A DNA stretch of 64,000 nucleotides from Budorcas taxicolor (lineage: Eukaryota > Chordata > Mammalia > Artiodactyla > Bovidae): assembly GCF_023091745.1 (NCBI RefSeq), contig NC_068922.1:83322885-83386884 (forward strand), read 5' to 3'. The notes under the pieces were generated by a model. That model saw only the letters and a list, made by a program, of their open reading frames with translations, had not been told where the DNA came from and ran no database searches. The translations under genes were made by a program, and so were the position numbers. This document shows positions 57,186 to 64,000 of this stretch, in pieces; position 1 is the first letter of the stretch; the number at the start of each line of letters is the position of its first letter.

Positions 57186-57859
57186 CATATTAGTTTGCAA
57201 GGGCTGCTATAACTAAATACCACAGACTGGGGTGGCTTAAACAAAAGACACTGATTTCCTTCCAGTTTGAAGGATAGTAATTCAAGATCAAAATGTTAGT
57301 AGGGCTGGTTTCATTCTGAAGTTTCTGTCTGGCATATAGACAGCCATCACTTCCTGTGTCTCACAGTCTTTCCTGTGTGTATTTTTGTGTTCTAATGTCC
57401 TTTCTTAAAAAAGATACCAGTCATCTTGGGTTGCTGCTGCTGCTGCTGCTGCTAAGTCTCCTCAGTTGTGTCCGACTCTGCAACCCCATAGACGGCAGCC
57501 CACCAAGCTCCCCTATCCCTGGGATTCTCCAGGCAAGAACACTGGAGTGGGTTGCCATTTCCTTCTCCGGTGCATAAAAGTGAAAAGTGAAAGTGAAGTC
57601 ACTCAGTCGTGTCCTACTCCTAGCGACCCCCTGGACTGCAGTTTACCAGGCTCCTTCGTCCATAGGATTTTCCAGGCAAGAGTACTGGAGTGGGTTGCTA
57701 TTGCCTTCTCCCATCTTGGGTTAGGATGCACTATTGGAACCAATTACAATTTAATTTCCTCTTTAAAAACTATATCTGCAACTTCAGTCATATTCAGAAG
57801 TACTGGGAGTCAAGATTTTGATATATGGATATTAAATAAACTTTTCAACCCATAACCCA
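57186..57859 (-). mobile_element. MaLR (MLT1-like) LTR split by Bov-A2
   Basis: Antisense LTR from TTAGTTTGCAAGGGCTGCTA to TTTTCAACCCATAAC, interrupted at 57433. Confidence 0.78.
57433..57711 (-). mobile_element. Bov-A2 dimeric SINE
   Basis: Antisense dimer with (GCT)n at left and linker AAAGTGAAAAGTGAAAGTGA. Perfect 11-bp TSD CATCTTGGGTT (57422-57432 and 57712-57722). Confidence 0.94.
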
Positions 57860-57876
57860 AAGTGAGATGGTAATAG

Positions 57877-58026
57877 TTTGTGGCACAAAGTTTTGATAAT
57901 TGTGTGGAAGAAATTGTGTTAAATTGGATTAAACAAATATTACAGGTAACAGAATATGGCATGAGTATCGATGGCAGACGTCCATATTATGATGTAGACT
58001 TCCCAATGTATGAAGGAAAATATTGA
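57877..58026 (+). pseudogene. Short protein-like frame, unidentified
   Basis: A frame open after the TAG at 57874-57876 runs for 49 codons to a TGA at 58024. It lacks an early ATG. Its second half reads TEYGMSIDGRRPYYDVDFPM and looks more protein-like than its surroundings. AAATATTACAG at 57935-57945 could be a splice acceptor. I do not recognise the protein. It may be an exon, a pseudogene piece, a transposon remnant or chance. Confidence 0.25.
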
Positions 58027-58555
58027 CACTGAATCTAAAAAAGAAAAGCATTAGAAACCAGTTGGGTGCCATGGCAAATCTGCATTGTATCCAATTGTTA
58101 TTTCTCCAGAGAACTCATTTAGTGCAAAATACTGTCTAACAAAGCAATTACTTAATACTCACCTATATGTATAATCTCAAATGAAATGGTATCAATCTAC
58201 AAATAATATAAATCCTGCCTGCATTATTCAGCAGAAGAGCATGACATTGATGCTCTTTCTAAAATGGCTCTTCCTTCAAAGGCATGTAGACCTCTGCATC
58301 ATGCATTCATTTACAGCCATCAAAACTCTGCTTCCTTATTTGGGCAATCATGTGCCAGAACTAGACTTATGGTTCATAAATGACGAGAAAGAAGGAGGAG
58401 ATACCAGTGACCAGAAAATGTGGATGTCACTATTCTAGGCATTATTACTTACATAATCCATTGAGTCATTTAGGTGGATGACAAGGAATATACTGAGTGC
58501 CATCCTCTATGATTCTTTACTTAATGACTAATAGCTACCATTTATTGATGACTAT
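58027..58555. other. AT-rich single-copy DNA
   Basis: No feature recognised. An 85-codon frame at 58181-58438 matches nothing I know. Confidence 0.4.
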
Positions 58556-58566
58556 CCAGTCCATGG

Positions 58567-59205
58567 GAAATAGACGGGGAAACAGTGGAAACAGTGTCAG
58601 ACTTTATTTTTGGGGGGCTCCAAAATCACTGTAGATGGTGACTGCAGCCATGAAATTAAGACGCTTACTCCTTGGAAGAAAAGTTATGACCAACCTAGAT
58701 AGCATATTCAAGAGCAGAGACATTACTTTGCCGACTAAGGTCCGTCTAGTCAAGGCTATGGTTTTTCCAGTGGTCATGTATGGATGTGAGAGTTGGACTG
58801 TGAAGAAAGCTGAGCACTGAAGAATTGATGCTTTTGAACTGTGGTGTTGGAGAAGACTCTTGAGAGTCCCTTGGACTGCAAGGAGATCCAACCAGTCCAT
58901 TCTAAAGGAGATCAGCCCTGGGATTTCTTTGGAAGGAATGATGCTGAAGGTGAAACTCCAGTACTTTGGCCACCTCATGGGAAGAGCTGACTCATTGGAA
59001 AAGACTCTGATGCTGGGAGGGATTGGGGTCAGGAGGAGAAGAGGACGACCAAGGATGAGATGGCTGGATGGCATCACAGACTCGATGGATGTGAGTCTGA
59101 GTGAACTCCGGGAGATGGTGATGGACAGGGAGGCCTGGTGTGCTGTGATTCATGGGGTCGCAAAGAGTTGGACATGATTGAGCGCCTGAATTGAACTGAA
59201 CTGAC
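58567..59205 (+). mobile_element. 5'-truncated BovB (0.64 kb)
   Basis: Perfect 11-bp TSD CCAGTCCATGG (58556-58566 and 59206-59216). Two frames (58635-58820, 58860-59177) encode only the C-terminal region. The right flank (59206-59255) looks like the 3' end of a Bov-tA that served as target. Confidence 0.93.
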
Positions 59206-59216
59206 CCAGTCCATGG

Positions 59217-59510
59217 ATGTACAAAGTGTCAGAAATGACTGAGCATGCACACACACAGAGACATATATGGAGAACAATATGTTCCATAGTGCATACTTTC
59301 TGTTGCATAATCCTCAAAATAAACCTACCCATATAAGGAATCCATTTTGGCACAAAAAAAAAAAAAAAAAGAAAAGAAAAAAAGAAAATTGATGAAGCCC
59401 AGAAATATTAGGAAACATTGTCCGTAGTGCATGGATCAAAATTGTTAAAGCCAGAATGGGAATTCAACAAGTTGACTCCATAGCCCATGTTTTTACAAGT
59501 AAATTCTACT
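59217..59510. other. SINE tail, A-rich tract, unassigned
   Basis: GACTGAGCATGCACACACAC near 59237 is a SINE-like tail. 59353-59388 is A-rich. Confidence 0.5.
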
Positions 59511-61646
59511 CAGTTCAGTTCAGTCACTCAGTCATGGCCGACACTTTGCAACACATGAACTGCAGCATGTCAGGCCTCGGTGTTGATCACCAGCTCCTGG
59601 AGTTTACTCAAACTCATGTCCACTGAGTTAGTGATGCCATCCAACCGTTTCATCCTCTGTCATCCCCTTCTCCTCCCACCTTCAATCTTTCCCAGCATCA
59701 GGGTCTTTTCAAGTGAGTTAGTTCTTTGCATTAGGTGGCCAAAGTATTGGAGTTTCAGCTTCAACATTAGCCCTTCCAATGAATATTCAGGATTGATTTC
59801 CTTTAGGATGGACTGGTTTGATCTCCTTTCTGTCCAAGGGACTCTCAAGAGTCTTCTCAAACACCACAGTTAAAAAGCAACAATTCTTCAGTGCTCAGCT
59901 TTCTTTATAGTCCAACTTTCACATCCATACAAAACTACTGGGAAAATGATAGCCTTGACTAGATGGAGCTTTGCTGGAAAAGTAATGTCTCTGCTTTTTA
60001 ATATGCTGTCTAGGTTGGTAATAACTTTCCTTCCAAAGGGTAAGTGTCTTTTAATTTCATGGCTGCAGTCACCATCTGTAGTGATTCTGAAGCTCCCAAA
60101 ATAAAGTCTATCACTGTTTCCACTGTTTCCCCATCTTTTTGGTATGAAGTGATGGGACCAGATGACATGACCTCAGTTTTCTGAATGTTGAGCTTTAAGC
60201 CAACCTTCTCACTCTCCTCTTTCACTTTCATCAAGAGGCTCTTTAGTTGTTCTTCACTTTCTGCCGTAAGGGTGGTGTCATCTGCATATCTGAGGATGCT
60301 GATATTTCTCCCAGCAATCTTGATTCCAGCTTGTGCTTCATCCAGCCCAGTGTTTCTCATGATGTACTCTGCATATAAGTTAAATAAGCAGGGTGACAAG
60401 ATACAGCCTTGACAGACTCCTTTCCCGATTTGGAACCAGACTGTTGTTCTAACTGTTGCTTTCTGGCCTGCATGTAGGTTTCTCAAGAGGCAGGTCAGGT
60501 GGTCTGGTATTCCCATCTCTTTCAGAATTTTCCACAGTTTTGTGATCCACACAGTCAAAGCCTTTGGCATAGTCATTAAAGCAGAAATAGATTTTTTTTT
60601 TTTCTGGAACTCTTGTTTTTTTCAACGTTTTTCCAATGGATGTTGGCAATTTGATCTCTGGTTCCTCTGACTTTTCTAAAACCAACTTGAACATCTGGAA
60701 GATCATGACTCATGTATTGCTGAAGCCTGGCTTGGAGAATTATGAGCATTACTTAACTCGCGTATGAGATGAGTGCAATTGTGCGGTAATTTGAACATTC
60801 TTAGGCATTGCCTTTCTTTGTGATTAGAATGAAAACTGACATTTTCCAGTCCTGTGGCCACTGCTGAGTTTTCCAAATTTGCTGGCATACTGAGTGCAGC
60901 ACTTTCACAGCATCATCTTTTAAGATTTGAAATAGCTCAAGTGGAATTCCATCACCTCCACTAGCTTTGTTCGTAGTGATGCTTCCTAAGGCCCACTTGA
61001 CTTCGTCTTCCAGGATATATGGTTTTAGGTGAGTGATCACACCATCCTGGTTATCTGGGTCATGAAGATCTTTTTTGTACAGCTCTTCTGTGTATTCTTG
61101 CCACCTCTTCTCAGTATCTTCTACTTCTGTTAGGTCCAGACCACTTCTGTCCTTTATTGTGCTCCTCTTTGCATGAAATATTTTCTTGGTATCTCTAATT
61201 TTCTTGAAGTCATCTCTAGTCTTTCCCATTCTATTTTTTCCTCTATTTCTTTGTCAAGGAAGGCTTTTTTTTTCTGATCTCCAAGGAAGGTTTTCTTATC
61301 TCTCCTTGCTATTGTTTGGAACTTTGCATTTGAATGGGTATATCTTTCCTTTTCTCCCTTGATTTTCACTTCTCTTCTTTTCTCAGCTATTTGTGAGGCC
61401 TTCTCAAACAACCATTTTGTGGTTTTGCACTTCTTTTTCTTGGGTATCATCTTGATCCCCGCCTTCTGTACAATGTCATGAACGTCCGTGCATACTTCTT
61501 TAGGCACTCTGTCTATCAGATCTAATCCCTTGAATATATTTGTCCCCTGTAGGATTTTAAGGGATTTGACTTAGGTCATAGTTGAATGGTCTAGTGGTTG
61601 TCCCTACTTTCTCCAATTTAAGTCTGAGTTTAGCAGGTGAATTTGG
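59511..61646 (-). mobile_element. 5'-truncated BovB (2.1 kb)
   Basis: Antisense element from the tail to the end of the endonuclease region. CAAGTAAATT (59496-59505) and CAAGTGAATT (61647-61656) may be a 10-bp TSD with one mismatch. Minus-strand frames in order: 61507-61154, 61229-60801 (NKASGGDGIPLELF), 60706-60449, and 60576-60010 (188 codons with GVCQGCILSPCLF and YADDTTLTAESEE). Motif A is damaged: the YAK block reads NDYAKGFDCVDH. Near 61255-61295 a 16-bp segment, AAGGAAGG plus a T-run, is duplicated. Confidence 0.9.
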
Positions 61647-61656
61647 CAAGTGAATT

Positions 61657-62403
61657 TGGATAATATTTATCGCCTCTTCTGTTTTTTTTTTTTTTTTTTA
61701 AAGTGAACCACCTTCTCTACTCTTTTCAGATTTGTTTCAGTGTTGCATGAAGACTGATGATGTCAAGGTTCTTGGTTAAACCATGTTCCTGGTTTTAGTT
61801 TCCAATTTTCAAAATAATTTGTGGGTGACCTTGAACCACTCATTTTGTGTCATTCATCCAGTTAATTTTTAGGATGAAGTATCTGACCTCCAAGGTCACT
61901 TCTGGCTCATAATCTCCCCAAATATTGATTCTTTTGGCGAATTTAAAGCAATTTTGCTATTTGCAGAAAATTCAGGATAGTTCTGTAAAGCACTTTAAAA
62001 GAATGGATCTCATTCATACATTTATTTATATATCTATCAATTTTTTAATAGTTAAGCATCTCCAGTATAAAATGTATTTAACCTTGACTCTCTTCCTTGC
62101 TCTCTCCCTCTTTAACACACACACACACATACAGACACACTCACACATACAATGGTTTCTTGTTTTAAATTCCCTTTTTCTCAAGGGAGTGCAAGTTAAG
62201 TTATAATAATCTGGTGAGATTGCCTTATGTAGCTTCTCCAGAAAAGGTGAGAAGGAACTAAGGAATTTGGGATCCTTGGGCACTGAAGAGGAAAACTTTG
62301 CCTGAGTATTATTCTGTGCATGATTTTCCAGCAAAATTGAAGTAGTACAAGTGGGAGTTTATGAACAATCTTGGTTTCCATTCAGATTCTTTAATCTGCT
62401 GGC
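61657..62403. other. AT-rich single-copy DNA
   Basis: Contains a T18 run near 61682-61699 and a (CA)n-like tract at 62115-62152. No gene seen. Confidence 0.45.
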
Positions 62404-62558
62404 TATCTTTAATGTCTGAGCCACCAGAGAAGCACCAAGAATACTGGAGTGGATAGCCATTCCTTTTTCCAGAGGATCTTCAGGACTCAGGGATCAAACC
62501 TGGGTCTCCTGCATTACAGGCAGACTCTTTTCAATCTGAGCCACGAGGGAAGCCCCTA
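62404..62558 (-). mobile_element. Bov-tA SINE head unit
   Basis: Antisense unit starting AAGAATACTGGAGTGGATAG after a second head remnant (CCACCAGAGAAGC), like the tandem pair at 25396-25666. Confidence 0.8.
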
Positions 62559-63683
62559 TTATCCATATTTTGTGGAGAAACTGAACCTCAGAATTATTTT
62601 ACATATTTTTTAAAATATTTTAGGCTTCAACACGGAGATAATATTGATCACAATCACAGATAGGTGGCGAGATCTTGTGAACTGTTAATAGGTGAAAATC
62701 CACAGCTCATTTCAATTTTTTGACTGCTTCATTAGAGACAGGTGTTGTGCTAAGAATTTCCCAATGTTGTCTGTGATCCCCATACCTCACTGTGAGACAA
62801 CCATTTCATTTTTCTACAGATGAACTTTGAAAATGAAAATCCTTACTTTTCCAAAGACAAACAGTTAATTATGGTGCAGAATTAAGATTTTATTTCTGAT
62901 CTAACTGCCATCGAAGTTGATGTTCTAGTGACTCGAAAAAGAGCCTGAGTTCACTGATAAACTGTTCTACTGCCGTCAGCTTCTCCACCAGTGACCTCCA
63001 CTTGTGCTCATTCTCCCTAGATATCTCCACGTGATCTGCACTGTTGAGGCACCTGGGACCTCTTCAGCAGCCATGAGATGCACAGGGTGTGCATTGCTGT
63101 GTTTGGCCGGGAAGATAATGCTTATTAGAACTAAAGCACAATAGAAAATAAAGTGATTGAGCAACATTGTATAATGCAAACCAAGAATGTTTTCCTGAGG
63201 TGCAAGATGCTTTCCTGAGGGAGATATTATACCATGTGACGATGGGAGAGATCATACCCTTGATATTAAGGATACTGGTGACATAATGTTATCAGAAGAC
63301 TTTCTTCTGACTAACCCTCCTTAACTTCCCTTGCTCCTGAGATGGTTCTATAATTTTAATTATAATGTGTTTCATCATTATCTGGATAGTTCCTTGGGGA
63401 GATACTCTCAATGTGTGCAGTGTTCAAGATTCTATTATAAATAGTGAGGAATTATCATCGTTTTTTGTTGCTGCTGAGGAAGTTCTGCAAATTTTATACT
63501 CTTTGCAATATAGATTAATGCAGTCACATCTGTAGTTTTCAGCCCTGTTTTGAAGAAGAGACAGACCTTACTTGTGGACCTATTAGTTATCAAAGTTTTA
63601 TTGTCTGTAACTACATACTTCGGAAATATTACTATTTATATTAACAGTTGATATAAAAATTCATAAGAATATCTTGCTACCAT
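62559..63683. other. AT-rich single-copy DNA with MIR
   Basis: 62725-62915 resembles antisense MIR (TTTCTACAGATGAACTTTG). The rest shows no gene or repeat I can name. Confidence 0.4.
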
Positions 63684-64000
63684 CAGTTAAGTTCAGTAGC
63701 TCAGTCATGTCTGACTCTTCACGACCCCATGAATCGCAGCACGCCAGGCCTCCCTGTCCATCACCATCTCCCGGAGTTCACTCAGACTCGCATCCATCGA
63801 GTCTGTGATGCCATCCAGCCATCTCATCCTCGGTCATCCCCTACTCCTCCTGCCCCCAATCCCTCCCAGCATCAGAGTCTTTTCCAATGAGTCAACTCTT
63901 CCCATGAGGTGGCCAAAGTACTGGAGTTTCACCTTCAGCATCATTCCTTCCAAAGAAATCCCAGGGCTGATCTCCTTTAGAATGGACTGGTTGAATCTCC
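63684..64000 (-). mobile_element. BovB 3' end running off the window
   Basis: Antisense BovB beginning TTCAGTAGCTCAGTCATG and continuing past the right edge. It is cut off in the C-terminal coding region. Confidence 0.9.

Overview
The window is ruminant nuclear DNA, almost certainly from a bovid. It is crowded with ruminant-specific retroposons: BovB (RTE-type) LINEs, Bov-tA and Bov-A2 SINEs, CHR-type tRNA SINEs and ruminant L1 tails. Older mammalian repeats (MIR, L2, L1M, MaLR LTRs) lie between them. I find no intact protein-coding host gene, no rRNA or functional tRNA gene, and no prokaryotic or phage feature. The long reading frames are BovB reverse-transcriptase remnants, their antisense shadows, or chance frames in GC-rich or tandemly repeated DNA. 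By my coordinates BovB covers about 17 kb, roughly a quarter of the window.

Layout. 0-5 kb: a SINE, then a near-full-length plus-strand BovB (about 1.4-4.5 kb) with a probable 5' leader of two ~245-bp monomers (about 0.5-0.96 kb). 5-14 kb: mostly single-copy DNA with MIRs, SINEs, a mariner-derived hairpin, a (GA)n tract, and a MaLR LTR at 11.1-12.1 kb carrying an L1 whose 5' end is fused to a tRNA-Gly half. 14.1-17.25 kb: one BovB inside another in opposite orientation. 17-25 kb: L1M and ruminant L1 pieces, SINEs and single-copy DNA. 25.8-27.05 kb: BovB and SINE pieces with a 131-bp inverted copy of local sequence inserted in a SINE. 27-37.4 kb: single-copy DNA, L1 tails, SINEs and two larger BovBs. 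37.4-42.7 kb: GC-rich DNA with a minisatellite and a ~655-bp tandem duplication whose two copies meet at a degenerate TTAGGG tract. 42.7-56.2 kb: three related antisense L1 copies sharing a non-L1 block, broken by BovBs, candidate retroviral-type LTRs, GC-rich islands and a VNTR that grew inside a SINE. 56.2-64 kb: MaLR LTRs, a Bov-A2, three BovBs and AT-rich single-copy DNA.

Nothing here works as an operon or gene module. What links the parts is retrotransposition: BovB and L1 machinery inserted themselves, mobilised the SINEs, and left target-site duplications (TSDs) that order many of the events. Most repeat names come from memory of consensus sequences without any database search; TSDs, tandem copies and inverted repeats were read directly.
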